The notes under the pieces were generated by a model. That model saw only the letters and a list, made by a program, of their open reading frames with translations, did not search any database and was not told the origin of the DNA. Shown in pieces: positions 1-8,387 of a stretch of 64,000 nt of DNA. Position 1 is the stretch's first letter. Each line of letters starts with the position of its first letter. The DNA is from Listeria innocua (lineage in GTDB: Bacteria; Bacillota; Bacilli; Lactobacillales; Listeriaceae): assembly GCF_028596125.1 (NCBI RefSeq), contig NZ_CP117229.1, forward strand, positions 1,968,001-2,032,000, given 5' to 3'. The translations under genes and the position numbers were made by a program.

Positions 1-563
1 AATTCTTGTCCAAATTTATCAGCAGCTTTTTCTACTTCGACAATCCCTTTAGCAAAATGTTGATCCATTTCTTGATAAAACGCATCGTAATCATCAAATT
101 CACCTGCTAAGTACATAAAACGATCTGCTACCATGAAGAATTTCAATTGCTCGTTTAACGGATATGAAATTAGGTGGTCCACTAAAGTAGCTAGTTCTGC
201 TTCTGCTTTATCAATAAATCCAAAAACAGTTGCGCCAATTTCATTACATTTTTTCACTGCATCAACTACTTCTTGCGTGCTTCCTGTTACTGACGAAATG
301 ACAACAAGCGTATCTTTCGTGACGCGTTTATTGCCAGTTGTTAAAAATACAGCAGCATTCTCATAAAACGTTTCTAATGCTGTTTTTTCTTTCATATGCA
401 CAACAGCTTGCATTGCAGATGCGTAGGTTCCCCCAATGCCAAGCCAGCAAATATTGCTAAATCCTCGGTTATGAATTTGGTCAACTACTTCATTAATTTG
501 CGGGCGTAATTTTAACGCCCCTTCCATATTTTCTCTTACTTTTTGTTCATCAAATTTTAGCAC
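1..563 (-). CDS. SIS-domain sugar-phosphate deglycase, FrlB/GfrF-like (3' end outside window)
   Basis: The first 187 residues of a protein whose C-terminus lies beyond the left edge. It begins at a GTG (561-563) preceded by AGTAGGA; an in-frame ATG just upstream is not available because that frame stops. It carries a sugar-isomerase (SIS) fold: a CWLGIGGTYASA phosphosugar loop near residues 39-50 and VISSVTGSTQEV near 88-99. The family includes fructoselysine-6-phosphate deglycase (FrlB) and Salmonella GfrF, cytosolic enzymes that split phosphorylated Amadori compounds into amino acid and sugar phosphate. It is the last visible gene of a minus-strand operon with a second SIS protein and a mannose-family PTS. 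Older annotation of such proteins as opine catabolism or GlmS-like is vague. The SIS fold is certain; the substrate is inferred from context. Confidence 0.8.
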   Translation of the reverse strand, partial: MLKFDEQKVRENMEGALKLRPQINEVVDQIHNRGFSNICWLGIGGTYASAMQAVVHMKEKTALETFYENAAVFLTTGNKRVTKDTLVVISSVTGSTQEVVDAVKKCNEIGATVFGFIDKAEAELATLVDHLISYPLNEQLKFFMVADRFMYLAGEFDDYDAFYQEMDQHFAKGIVEVEKAADKFGQE

Positions 564-585
564 TGCTCATTCCTACTTTCTTTGA

Positions 586-1650
586 TTAAATTTTAGATTT
601 AGTTATTTGGTCAAATTCCGGGAAAGCTGATACTTCTAAATTAATGCCTTTTTCCTTAGAAATTTTAAAAGATAATAAGTGAACTGGGATTGTCATAAAT
701 AGCGGTGTTAGCAGTTCAGCTGTATTTAAGCCGAGTAATAAATCATCCGTACTTTCACCACCAGTGTTCGCATAGATTGTTCGGATTTTCTCAACATGTC
801 CTTTTAAAAATTGTTTAAGTTTGTCCGCACGATTTTCTAACAAACCATGTGGCTCAATGAAAATGATATAGTCACGGTCGGATAATCCAATGTAAGGGCC
901 ATGCATGTATTCCTCTAATTCTTTTCCAAAAGAGGTAATTCGGATGGTTTCCGTTACTTTTGTTTCTCCCTCACGCGCCACGCCATAAGTAGCACCATAT
1001 CCAATGAAAAAGATTCGTTCCGCTTCCATTAATTCATTAAAATGGGCTTCAATCCATTTTTCTGATTGTGCGATAGCTTTTGGTAAATGAGCGGTGATTT
1101 TTTGTAATTCCGCTATTTCCGATTGATAGGTTGTTTCTGTAATTTTTGTTTGCAATAAGGCCATTTCGAGTGCGATTAAATTTAGCATTAAGATCGTGGC
1201 GCTGTATCCAAGGGTGACATAAGGCATCTCTTCTATGCCCATTCCAAGGTCAATCGTATGCGTTCCTGCTTTTGCAATTGGGCTTGTTAAATCACTCGTT
1301 AATGTGAAAACATTGCCACCCTGACGCTCGATTTCTTCTACAAGATGGATGGTAGAATAACTATGTCCACCTTGTGATATGGCGATATATAATGTGTTTT
1401 TGTTTAAATGAAGCATGTAGTTAGCTGCTGTAGATGGTTCTTCTACATAAACCGGTATAGCTAGTTTCGCCGACATGTATAACTGTGCCGCAAACGCTGC
1501 ATTAGAACTTGAGCCTGTTGCGAAAATTACGATAGCTTCATAATTCGCATGCTTCATTTGAATGATGTCTTGTAAAAGTTCCTTCCGATTTCGGATTATA
1601 TTTTCATAAACTTCTTGTTCTGACCGGATATAGTAATCCATATTTTTCAT
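586..1650 (-). CDS. Double-SIS sugar-phosphate isomerase/deglycase (GfrE-like)
   Basis: A 354-residue protein with two SIS domains (about 35-165 and 205-340): FATGSSSNAAFAAQLY near 43-58, AISQGGHSYST near 90-100, FFIGYGATYGVAREGETKV near 215-233 and the conserved EEYMHGPYIG near 246-255, whose Glu and His line the active site in this family. It resembles the isomerase half of glucosamine-6-phosphate synthase, but the N-terminal Cys-dependent glutaminase half is missing, so it is not GlmS. In Salmonella the gfr operon pairs two such enzymes (GfrE for glucoselysine-6-phosphate, GfrF for fructoselysine-6-phosphate) with a mannose-family PTS, the same set as here. RBS AAGTAGGTGAAAAA precedes the ATG; it lies 12 bases downstream of the IID gene. 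Fold certain, substrate inferred. Confidence 0.85.
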   Translation of the reverse strand: MKNMDYYIRSEQEVYENIIRNRKELLQDIIQMKHANYEAIVIFATGSSSNAAFAAQLYMSAKLAIPVYVEEPSTAANYMLHLNKNTLYIAISQGGHSYSTIHLVEEIERQGGNVFTLTSDLTSPIAKAGTHTIDLGMGIEEMPYVTLGYSATILMLNLIALEMALLQTKITETTYQSEIAELQKITAHLPKAIAQSEKWIEAHFNELMEAERIFFIGYGATYGVAREGETKVTETIRITSFGKELEEYMHGPYIGLSDRDYIIFIEPHGLLENRADKLKQFLKGHVEKIRTIYANTGGESTDDLLLGLNTAELLTPLFMTIPVHLLSFKISKEKGINLEVSAFPEFDQITKSKI

Positions 1651-1662
1651 TTTTTCACCTAC

Positions 1663-2484
1663 TTATTTTAATAAACCTGTAAATGCTCCTAAAATACCAA
1701 TACCAGCAATTAAAAGCAGAATCCAATGCGCTTTTAAACCTTTTTTATCTAACCAAAAGATAAAGAAAGTGAAGCCGAGCGCGAGTATGCCTGGAACAAT
1801 TCCATCAAAAACGCTTTGGATTGTAACAGCCTCGTCGCCAGAACCGAATTTCATTGGCATATTAATTGTTACCATCGTGGCGACCATAGCTCCCACTACA
1901 CCAAGACCTATAATAGAAGCGCCGTATGACAGTTTATCCATCAAACCAGTCTTTTGAATTTTTTCAATAAAATTAGCTCCAATGTTATAACCGATGAATA
2001 ATCCATAATAACGTGTCAGAATAGCTGGAATATTGAAAATAAGAAGGAACAAAATTGGTCCTAGAATATTACCTTGAAGCGCAAGTGAGGTCCCAATACC
2101 TGTTGCAATTACGCGTAAAGTGCCCCAAAAGAACGAATCACCAATTCCGCTTAACGGTCCCATTAAAGCTACTTTTATATTATTGATAGAATCAGTGTCA
2201 AAATCATTATCTTTCGCTGATTGTTCTTCCATCGCAATCGAAATCCCGAGTGGAAAAGTGGAAAGCCAAGGTGTTACATTATAAAATTCTAAATGTCTTT
2301 GATAAGAAGAAATTCGTTTGTCTTTATCATTTTTAAAAATTTTATTTAAAGCTGGTAACATGGAAAAGCCGTAACCTAAGTTGGATTGCCGTTCATAGTT
2401 CCATGACCATTCCATTGTGAACGAACGCCAGAAAACTTTCATTAAGTCTTTTTTTGTTAATACATCAGAATTCTTCATCTTCAT
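1663..2484 (-). CDS. PTS mannose/fructose/sorbose-family IID component
   Basis: Membrane subunit IID of a mannose-family phosphotransferase system, which with IIC forms the sugar channel. The N-terminal KKDLMKVFWRSFTMEWSWNYERQ and later GPLSGIGDSFFWGTLRVIA are signature IID sequences; several hydrophobic helices follow in the C-terminal half. The frame can be read 21 codons further upstream, into the IIC gene, but GGAGG followed eight bases later by ATG at 2484 (MKMKNSDVL) is the convincing start, giving 273 residues and a 20-base overlap with IIC, typical of translational coupling. Ends 12 bases before the SIS-domain gene. Confidence 0.93.
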   Translation of the reverse strand: MKMKNSDVLTKKDLMKVFWRSFTMEWSWNYERQSNLGYGFSMLPALNKIFKNDKDKRISSYQRHLEFYNVTPWLSTFPLGISIAMEEQSAKDNDFDTDSINNIKVALMGPLSGIGDSFFWGTLRVIATGIGTSLALQGNILGPILFLLIFNIPAILTRYYGLFIGYNIGANFIEKIQKTGLMDKLSYGASIIGLGVVGAMVATMVTINMPMKFGSGDEAVTIQSVFDGIVPGILALGFTFFIFWLDKKGLKAHWILLLIAGIGILGAFTGLLK

Positions 2485-3283
2485 AGTTAATACCTCCATC
2501 ATTCGCAAGTGCTGGCTCTGTATTATTGTTCGTTGGTCCATTATCATTTTTTAGAGTTGCATAACCTGTTAAAATTAGTGCTAAACAAGCTCCGAAAATC
2601 GCTACTCCAGTTACAGGTACTTTCAAGTAAACGGCTAAAGCAAAGCCAAATACGAAAAATACTGCATTCTTCTTGTTGACCATTAATTTTAGTAGCAAAG
2701 CAAAACCGTATGCTGGTAGTAAACCTGTTGCGATACCTAGGCCGGCTATAACAAAAGCTGGAATGGCATCAAGTACGTTTTGAATCACTGGACTTCCAAC
2801 TAAATAGGACGTTGCAACAATGATACCGATTGGTAAGTTAATTGATAAAAACCCACCTAGTAATTGCATTCGGCTAATCCCTCTTGAATTTCCCTCGAGT
2901 GCGTATTTATCTGCTTTATGAACAAAGTATGGTAGTACGAAAATAAAGCATAGATTTTTTACGACAAGTACTAAAGAGGCGATTGGAATACCAAGTGCTA
3001 ATGCTACGGCTGTACTTTCACCAGTTGCAATTGCAAAGGCAGTTCCTAAAATACTTCCTGAAATAATTTCTGGTGGAATGGATGCACCGATAGAAAACGA
3101 TCCTACAAAAGCTAATTCCAAAGTTGCCCCCATAATAATTCCCATTTGTACATCGCCCATGATGAGGCCGGCGAGCGTACAAGTCACAAGTGGTCTTGAT
3201 AGCATCGATGAACCAAATAAATATTCTCCATTTGCAAGCATTGCTGCAAGTGCAAGCAAAATCGCTGTTCCAAACTGTTCCAT
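2465..3283 (-). CDS. PTS mannose/fructose/sorbose-family IIC component
   Basis: A 272-residue, strongly hydrophobic sugar-translocating subunit. Features typical of mannose-family IIC include SRPLVTCTLAGLIMGD near 29-44, the GATLELAFVG segment near 52-61 and GASIPPEIISGSILGTAFA near 67-85. The hydrophilic tail (NDNGPTNNNTEP onward) is unlike the membrane part and overlaps the start of IID. RBS GAAGGGATAAATT precedes ATG. With IIB upstream and IID downstream it forms the permease; a matching IIA is not in the window and may lie past the left edge. Confidence 0.93.
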   Translation of the reverse strand: MEQFGTAILLALAAMLANGEYLFGSSMLSRPLVTCTLAGLIMGDVQMGIIMGATLELAFVGSFSIGASIPPEIISGSILGTAFAIATGESTAVALALGIPIASLVLVVKNLCFIFVLPYFVHKADKYALEGNSRGISRMQLLGGFLSINLPIGIIVATSYLVGSPVIQNVLDAIPAFVIAGLGIATGLLPAYGFALLLKLMVNKKNAVFFVFGFALAVYLKVPVTGVAIFGACLALILTGYATLKNDNGPTNNNTEPALANDGGINYEDEEF

Positions 3284-3305
3284 AATTTATCCCTTCTTTC
3301 GTCTT

Positions 3306-3773
3306 TTATGCTTCAAAGGTTACTTTTTTCTCATTTGGCACTTGTTGCATAAATACATCAATTTTTTCTTTTTGAAGCTCTGTTAGTTTTTCTACTTCTT
3401 CAGGGGTTAAATTGACTGCTTTCGAATAGTTAGATGTCCCTTCTCGTTGTTTAGTTCCGCCGAGATTTAGCATTGGGATTTTTCCGTTTGTACCGCGAAT
3501 TAGTTTGTAAGCGTCTTCAACAGACTCCACGACAATAAGTAAATTATACTTATCAGTCACTCCTGAATTAATTGAGTCAATACTTTCAGCGATACTTTTC
3601 ATTACTAGTTTTGCGGCCTCGGGTTTAGCTAAACGGATTGCCGACTTGCGAAAATCGTCCGCTGCTACCCCATCATTTGCTACTAAAATTGTATTTACAT
3701 CTAAAGCATTGAACCAAGATACCGCAACTTGCCCATGTAGTAAACGATGGTCTACTCTTAGAAATTGAATCAT
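3306..3773 (-). CDS. PTS mannose/fructose/sorbose-family IIB component
   Basis: Cytosolic phosphoryl-transfer subunit, 155 residues from ATG 3773 (MIQFLRVDHRLLHGQV), preceded by AAGGAGGAAG. A longer reading adds 11 codons but includes the RBS, so it is rejected. His13, in the RLLHGQ motif, is the residue phosphorylated by IIA in this family; the following VAVSWFNALD and LVANDGVAADDFRK are also characteristic. First structural gene of the operon; the next upstream gene is a GntR regulator whose stop lies 19 bases away, so the regulators and PTS genes are likely co-transcribed. Confidence 0.93.
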   Translation of the reverse strand: MIQFLRVDHRLLHGQVAVSWFNALDVNTILVANDGVAADDFRKSAIRLAKPEAAKLVMKSIAESIDSINSGVTDKYNLLIVVESVEDAYKLIRGTNGKIPMLNLGGTKQREGTSNYSKAVNLTPEEVEKLTELQKEKIDVFMQQVPNEKKVTFEA

Positions 3774-3792
3774 TTTTTCTTCCTCCTTATTG

Positions 3793-4494
3793 TTAGTTAA
3801 AATCAACTACATATTTGGTTGACTCAGCATCTTCATAATGATATTGGATGGCAATTGGCATGTCATTTTCCGCATAAAAAACGCTGCTTAATTTAAAAAC
3901 AGGATCATTTTCATTTAATTGCATATTTTTGATTTGCTCATTCCCAGCTAAAATAAGTTGAAGTTCCTGCTCAAGCTCAAATAATTTATATTTACCTGAA
4001 TTAACAAGCTCTATAATATTAATAATTTGAAAATCCTTTGCTTGTAAATCAGGGTATAAACCCAGTGGTAAAATTAAGCGATCTAGTGTGACACCGTGCT
4101 CGCTTTTTTGTACAAACTTAATGGAGTAAACTAGCTCATTTTCTTTCATTCCGAATATTTCTGCGTAAAATTTCCCAGCTTTACGAATGTAAAAGTCTTT
4201 AATATCTTTCTTTAAATTTTCATTGGTATCATTTTTCATAACACCTGTCATTTCTAAAATATTTTGTGCGGTTAATTTCGGTTGCACGTAAAGTCCTACT
4301 CCATTTTTACGCACGACGAGACCTTCCTCCACTAATAAATCTACCGCGCGACGGATTGTGGTTCGGCTACTGGAATAAATTTCTTGCAGCGCAGTTTCGT
4401 TTGGCATAAGCATTCCCGTTTTATATTCATCACGATTAATACTATCTTTTATTTTCGAAGCAATTACTTCAAATAATGGTTTTTTAGCTGCCAT
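3793..4494 (-). CDS. GntR-family (HutC/UTRA) transcriptional regulator
   Basis: About 233 residues. The N-terminal winged helix-turn-helix spans roughly 10-75 (ETALQEIYSSSRTTIRRAVDLLVEEGLVVRK), followed by a UTRA ligand-binding domain that in this family senses sugar phosphates or similar small effectors. GGAGG lies ten bases before ATG 4494; a GTG at 4500 overlaps the upstream stop by four bases and is the alternative start. It is the second of two adjacent GntR/UTRA genes that precede the PTS and SIS genes, so it most likely regulates that operon. The effector is unknown; a phosphorylated Amadori product is an inference. Confidence 0.88.
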   Translation of the reverse strand: MAAKKPLFEVIASKIKDSINRDEYKTGMLMPNETALQEIYSSSRTTIRRAVDLLVEEGLVVRKNGVGLYVQPKLTAQNILEMTGVMKNDTNENLKKDIKDFYIRKAGKFYAEIFGMKENELVYSIKFVQKSEHGVTLDRLILPLGLYPDLQAKDFQIINIIELVNSGKYKLFELEQELQLILAGNEQIKNMQLNENDPVFKLSSVFYAENDMPIAIQYHYEDAESTKYVVDFN

Positions 4495-4496
4495 GT

Positions 4497-5228
4497 TCAC
4501 TCGTCCTCCAAGTAATCAAATATATTTTTCGCATTAATTTTGTATTTGATTTGATTACCGATTAGATATTGTTTGCTGTACTCAAACGGTTCATCATTTT
4601 GGTCAAATGCTTTACTCACAACTTCAAAAAGCGGGGTGTTTAGGGGTACCTTCAAAGCTTCTGCCAGTTTTTCGTTTGCGGATACAAAACGTAATTCTTC
4701 GCGGCCATAAGTAGGTTTAATACCAAATTTTTCTTCTAAAACGCTGTAGAGTGAGGAATTATTTAAATCAATTTTCTCAATTCCAGAAAATCTAGCGCTG
4801 TCTACAAATGAAATCTCATAAGAAAACGGCTTTTCTGCAACGATTCTTCGCCGAACTAGTTTAAATACAGGCTTATCTTCATCAAGTGTCAAAAAGCGAT
4901 TTACTTTATCTACCCCTTCAACTATTTCTTGGGATAATACCTCGACTCTTTGCTCGCCAGGGAGTTGACTACTCATGGAATTCATTTTCAAAATGTTGAT
5001 TGTTTGCTTTTGGTTAATTTCGATGCCTTTACGGTTTCTTTTTTGGATTACTGCTTCTTTTTCGAGCGTATCGAGTGATCTTCTAAGTGTGGTTCGGCTG
5101 ACACCTAGTTCATTCTCAAGGGCTCGTTCTGATGGGAAGCTTGTTTCTCCTACTGCTACTTTTTCTTGAATAAGCTGTCTTAATTGTTCTTCACTTTGCA
5201 CAGCTGGCGATAAGTCCTTATACTCCAT
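4497..5228 (-). CDS. GntR-family (HutC/UTRA) transcriptional regulator
   Basis: 243 residues from ATG 5228 (MEYKDLSPAVQ), with AGAGGTGGAGAC as RBS. An open frame continues 26 codons upstream, but those codons overlap the predicted transcription start of the promoter at 5310-5338, so they are not coding. The wHTH (FPSERALENELGVSRTTLRRSLDTLEKEAVI) occupies about residues 35-65, then a UTRA domain to the end. It is similar in architecture but not in sequence to the second regulator downstream. As the first gene after a catabolite-controlled promoter it is probably autoregulatory and also controls the PTS/SIS genes. Confidence 0.88.
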   Translation of the reverse strand: MEYKDLSPAVQSEEQLRQLIQEKVAVGETSFPSERALENELGVSRTTLRRSLDTLEKEAVIQKRNRKGIEINQKQTINILKMNSMSSQLPGEQRVEVLSQEIVEGVDKVNRFLTLDEDKPVFKLVRRRIVAEKPFSYEISFVDSARFSGIEKIDLNNSSLYSVLEEKFGIKPTYGREELRFVSANEKLAEALKVPLNTPLFEVVSKAFDQNDEPFEYSKQYLIGNQIKYKINAKNIFDYLEDE

Positions 5229-5309
5229 GTCTCCACCTCTTATTTTAAAATCGTCTATAACATTTAAGTTTATAAAAGATACAGCTTTAACTATTTTTAA
5301 TACCACTTT

Positions 5310-5338
5310 ATTGTAAACGGTTGCAAATTATTTGTCAA
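5310..5338 (-). promoter_or_regulatory. SigA-type promoter with overlapping cre site, GntR-PTS operon
   Basis: On the minus strand: -35 TTGACA (5333-5338), a 17-base spacer and -10 TACAAT (5310-5315). The spacer and -10 overlap TGTAAACGGTTGCA (5312-5325), which fits the CcpA-binding cre consensus TGWAANCGNTNWCA with one mismatch. A cre placed over the promoter core predicts repression by CcpA when preferred sugars are present, which suits a PTS operon for an alternative substrate. Confidence 0.75.
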
Positions 5339-5351
5339 TAGCCTTTTCCAT

Positions 5352-5387
5352 AAAAAAAGCACGAGTTAGTTTTTTCTAACTCATGCT
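5352..5387 (-). terminator. Intrinsic terminator after the aldo/keto reductase gene
   Basis: 12-base stem (AGCATGAGTTAG with CTAACTCGTGCT, one mismatch), six-base loop, then TTTTTTT on the minus strand. It lies just downstream of the reductase stop and upstream of the GntR-PTS promoter, separating the two units. Confidence 0.85.
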
Positions 5388-5395
5388 CCATATTT

Positions 5396-6391
5396 TTATT
5401 TACTTGTAGGGAGGGCGCCAACGACTGGATGCGGGATATATAGTTCTTCTAAATAATTAACTTCCGCTTCCGTTAATTTAATATCTAGCGCTCCAATTGC
5501 GCTTTTCAAATGACTTTCTTTTTGAGCACCGATAATTGGTGAAGTGATTTCATCTTTATTTAACAACCACGCTAAAGCAATTTTATCTCGTGATACTTCA
5601 TGTTTTAGAGCAAGTTCAGCTACGCGTTCAATAATTCCTTTATCCGAATTCATCATGCCGTCGTATTTAGATTTTTGAATTGGGTCTGTTTCTGAACGAT
5701 TAGTTGTTTCTGCAAAATCACGCGTTAACCGACCTGAAGCTAGTGGACTGTAAGGTGTAATCGCGATTTTTTCATCCCGGCAAAACGGAATCATTTCTCG
5801 TTCTTCTTCTCGGTAAATCATGTTGTAATGGTTCTGCATGGAAACGAATTTTGTCCACCCATTTCTTTCTGCGACGCGTTGTGCTTTTTGGAACTGCCAA
5901 GCGTACATCGCACTTGCACCGATATAGCGTGCTTTACCCGACTTAACGACATCATGTAAAGCTTCCATTGTTTCCTCGATTGGGGTATTTTCATCAAAGC
6001 GGTGAATGATATATAAATCAACATAATCTGTTTCTAAGCGTTTTAAACTATGGTCAATTTCACTTAAAATTGTTTTTCTAGATAAACCGCCACTATTCGG
6101 ACGATCAGGGCGCATCGTTTGGTGTACTTTTGTGGCTAAGACAATATCATCTCGGTTAGCATAATCTTTGAGTGCTCGGCCAACAATTTTTTCACTTTCG
6201 CCGTAAGAATAAATATTTGCAGTATCAAAGAAGTTAATGCCAAGATCAAGCGCTTTTTTTATAATTGGACGACTATTCGCTTCATCCAAAACCCATTTGT
6301 GGATCCATTTATCTTTGTCGCCAAAGCCCATTGTTCCTAAACAAATTTTCGAAACATCCATCCCAGTATTGCCAAATTTCACATATTCCAT
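5396..6391 (-). CDS. Aldo/keto reductase family oxidoreductase
   Basis: 331 residues, the usual size for a (beta/alpha)8 NAD(P)H-dependent aldo/keto reductase. The N-terminus MEYVKFGNTGMDVSKICLGTMGFG is the classic start of the YdbC/Tas-like subgroup. The catalytic tetrad is visible: Asp in FFDTANIYSYGESE with Tyr five residues later, Lys in LATKVH and His in YIIHRFDE. The C-terminal cofactor-phosphate segment TSPIIGAQKESHLKSA is present. RBS AGGAGGG precedes ATG. The gene stands alone, with a terminator on each side. The substrate cannot be told from sequence. Confidence 0.93.
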   Translation of the reverse strand: MEYVKFGNTGMDVSKICLGTMGFGDKDKWIHKWVLDEANSRPIIKKALDLGINFFDTANIYSYGESEKIVGRALKDYANRDDIVLATKVHQTMRPDRPNSGGLSRKTILSEIDHSLKRLETDYVDLYIIHRFDENTPIEETMEALHDVVKSGKARYIGASAMYAWQFQKAQRVAERNGWTKFVSMQNHYNMIYREEEREMIPFCRDEKIAITPYSPLASGRLTRDFAETTNRSETDPIQKSKYDGMMNSDKGIIERVAELALKHEVSRDKIALAWLLNKDEITSPIIGAQKESHLKSAIGALDIKLTEAEVNYLEELYIPHPVVGALPTSK

Positions 6392-6466
6392 TGAAAACCC
6401 TCCTAGTTAATTTCTAGTACTATTACAGCATATACCTTGAAGCTCACTCCAAGTCAACCTTTAACT

Positions 6467-6500
6467 AAAAAAAATCTCCCGGAAAGTCCGAGAGATTTTT
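6467..6500 (-). terminator. Intrinsic terminator after alsS
   Basis: Minus-strand stem TCTCTCGGA / CCGGGAGA with CTTT loop, followed by TTTTTTTT. Located just beyond the alsS stop codon. Confidence 0.85.
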
Positions 6501-6506
6501 TGCTTT

Positions 6507-8192
6507 TTAATAAAATTGGTCTGGTAGTAATGTTTCACCAAGTTTGATGTTGTCTCGGTAATCAATTGGAATATCTACAACGACTGGGCCTTCTGTTTCA
6601 AGCGCTTCTTTTAATACGTCGCTAAGTTCTGATGGTTTAGTTACACGAAGTCCTTTTGCACCGAAGCTTTCGGCGAATTTAACAATATCGACGTCGCCAA
6701 AACGAACAGCTGCTTCTTTGCCATATTTCATTTTTTGTTGGAAAGCGACCATGTCATAGCTTCCGTCATTCCACACAAGATGCACTAATGGAGCACGCAA
6801 GCGGACAGCTGTTTCTAATTCCATCGCTGAAAATAGGAAGCCACCATCGCCTGAAATAGATACGACTTTTTCGCCTGGATGCACAAGTGTAGCTGCAATC
6901 CCCCAAGGAAGAGCGACACCAAGCGTTTGCATACCATTACTAAATAGTAAACGGCGTGGTTCATAAGAGCGGAAGTGACGCGCCATCCAAATGTAGTGCG
7001 AGCCAACATCGACTGTCACAGTTACATTATCATCAATCGCCGAACGAAGCGTTTGAATGACAGATAACGGATGCACCCGATTTGTTTCATCACTTTCTGG
7101 TGGTACATCTCTTTCTTCTAATTGCGCATGAAGTTCTTTTAAAGTTTCAAGTTCTTTATCAGCTAATTCCAAACCACTAAATTTCGCATTAACACGATCT
7201 AATGTAAGAGCAATGTTTCCGACTAATTCGGTCACTGGTTGGTAATAATGGTCAATATCAGCACGGATGTCATCTAAATGTACAATCGTTCTATCGCCTG
7301 ATGCATTCCAAGCTTTCGGATCGTATTCAATTGGATCATAACCTACCGTAATAACTAAATCGGCTTTATTTAGCAAAATATCACCTGGTTGATTGCGGAA
7401 GAGACCGACACGTCCAAAGAAGTTATCTTCTAAATCACGCGAAATTACTCCTGCCGCTTGGAAAGTTTCTACTACTGGGATACTTGTTTTTTGCAGTAAA
7501 CGACGAATGGCGCCTGTTACTTCTGGGCTTGAGGCACGCATTCCTAATAACAATACTGGTAATTTCGCTTTTTTCAAACGAGCAACTAATTTAGCGACTT
7601 GTTCTTTGGAAGCTGGTCCATTTTCTGGTTTAGCAAGTGGACGAATTGCTTTTACAGGTACATTTGGTTCGTTCACAATATCTTGTGGTAAACTTACGAA
7701 AGCCGCGCCTTGGTTCGGTTCTGCTGCTGAACGAAATGCGTTAGTGATTGCTTCCGGAATACTTTCAGCGTGAACTACTTCTTCGCTATATTTTGTAATC
7801 GGACGGAAAAGTGCAGCGTTATCCATCGATTGGTGGGTTCTTTTTAGACGATCTTGTCTAGTTACGTTCCCAGCAATCGCTACTACAGGATCCCCTTCTG
7901 CTGTTGCGGTTACAAGTCCTGTTGCAAGGTTCGAAGCTCCAGGTCCACTAGTTACAAGCACAACACCAGGTTTACCTGTTAAACGACCAATAGCCGCAGC
8001 CATAAAAGCAGCATTTTGCTCATGACGACTAACGATTAATTCTGGCCCGCGCTCTTCCATTACATCGAAAACTTTATCAATTTTCGCACCCGGAATACCG
8101 AAAACATGCGTTACTCCTTGATTTATTAAACTATCAACAACTAAGTCTGCCCCTGATTTACCTTTTGTTTGGTCTTTTTCATGCTTTTCCAT
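6507..8192 (-). CDS. alsS: Acetolactate synthase, catabolic type
   Basis: Thiamine-diphosphate enzyme that condenses two pyruvates to 2-acetolactate on the way to acetoin, a route for overflow pyruvate and acid control. 561 residues from ATG 8192 ([19 protein letters not shown]), with AAAGGATG as RBS; the 22 extra upstream codons look like leader. The catalytic Glu sits in [14 protein letters not shown] near residue 59; the ThDP/Mg motif is [18 protein letters not shown] onward to WNDGSYDM. There is no FAD-type regulatory subunit gene next to it, which fits the catabolic AlsS rather than biosynthetic IlvB. Acetolactate decarboxylase is not in the window. Expressed from its own promoter with upstream direct repeats. 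Confidence 0.95.
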   Translation of the reverse strand: MEKHEKDQTKGKSGADLVVDSLINQGVTHVFGIPGAKIDKVFDVMEERGPELIVSRHEQNAAFMAAAIGRLTGKPGVVLVTSGPGASNLATGLVTATAEGDPVVAIAGNVTRQDRLKRTHQSMDNAALFRPITKYSEEVVHAESIPEAITNAFRSAAEPNQGAAFVSLPQDIVNEPNVPVKAIRPLAKPENGPASKEQVAKLVARLKKAKLPVLLLGMRASSPEVTGAIRRLLQKTSIPVVETFQAAGVISRDLEDNFFGRVGLFRNQPGDILLNKADLVITVGYDPIEYDPKAWNASGDRTIVHLDDIRADIDHYYQPVTELVGNIALTLDRVNAKFSGLELADKELETLKELHAQLEERDVPPESDETNRVHPLSVIQTLRSAIDDNVTVTVDVGSHYIWMARHFRSYEPRRLLFSNGMQTLGVALPWGIAATLVHPGEKVVSISGDGGFLFSAMELETAVRLRAPLVHLVWNDGSYDMVAFQQKMKYGKEAAVRFGDVDIVKFAESFGAKGLRVTKPSELSDVLKEALETEGPVVVDIPIDYRDNIKLGETLLPDQFY

Positions 8193-8269
8193 CTTTATCA
8201 TCCTTTTGTTATATAAATTATTTATATTTAAGTAGTACAGATTATAATAAAATCTCATTCACTAGACTC

Positions 8270-8297
8270 ATTATACTACTCAAATGAATTATTGCAA
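8270..8297 (-). promoter_or_regulatory. alsS promoter
   Basis: Minus-strand -35 TTGCAA (8292-8297), 16-base spacer, -10 TATAAT (8270-8275). The resulting leader to the alsS ATG is about 70 bases. An additional TATAAT-like element (TTATAAT around 8240-8246) is closer to the gene but has no evident -35. Confidence 0.65.
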
Positions 8298-8310
8298 GAT
8301 TACTGACTCA

Positions 8311-8347
8311 AAAACTGTTATATAATTACATAAAAACTGTTATATAA
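8311..8347. repeat. Two direct repeats upstream of the alsS promoter
   Basis: AAAACTGTTATATAA occurs at 8311-8325 and again, identical, at 8333-8347, start to start 22 bases (two helical turns). Both copies lie just upstream of the alsS -35 box, the position of an activator site. The binding protein is unknown. Confidence 0.7.
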
Positions 8348-8381
8348 AAAAAGAAAGAACTTAGTCAAACTAAGTCCTTTC
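8346..8381 (-). terminator. Intrinsic terminator of the mannoside operon
   Basis: Minus-strand stem AAAGGACTTAG / CTAAGTTCTTT with a five-base loop, followed by C and TTTTTTT. It directly follows the stop of the sugar-binding lipoprotein gene and so marks the end of the long minus-strand operon. Confidence 0.85.
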
Positions 8382-8387
8382 CGTTTC

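Noticed and set aside
586-1650. Glucosamine-fructose-6-phosphate aminotransferase (GlmS)
   Set aside because: Only the SIS half is present; the N-terminal glutaminase domain with its Cys is missing and the operon is a PTS operon.
5229-5306. Longer N-terminus of the second GntR regulator
   Set aside because: These codons precede or overlap the predicted transcription start and a good RBS exists for the inner ATG at 5228.
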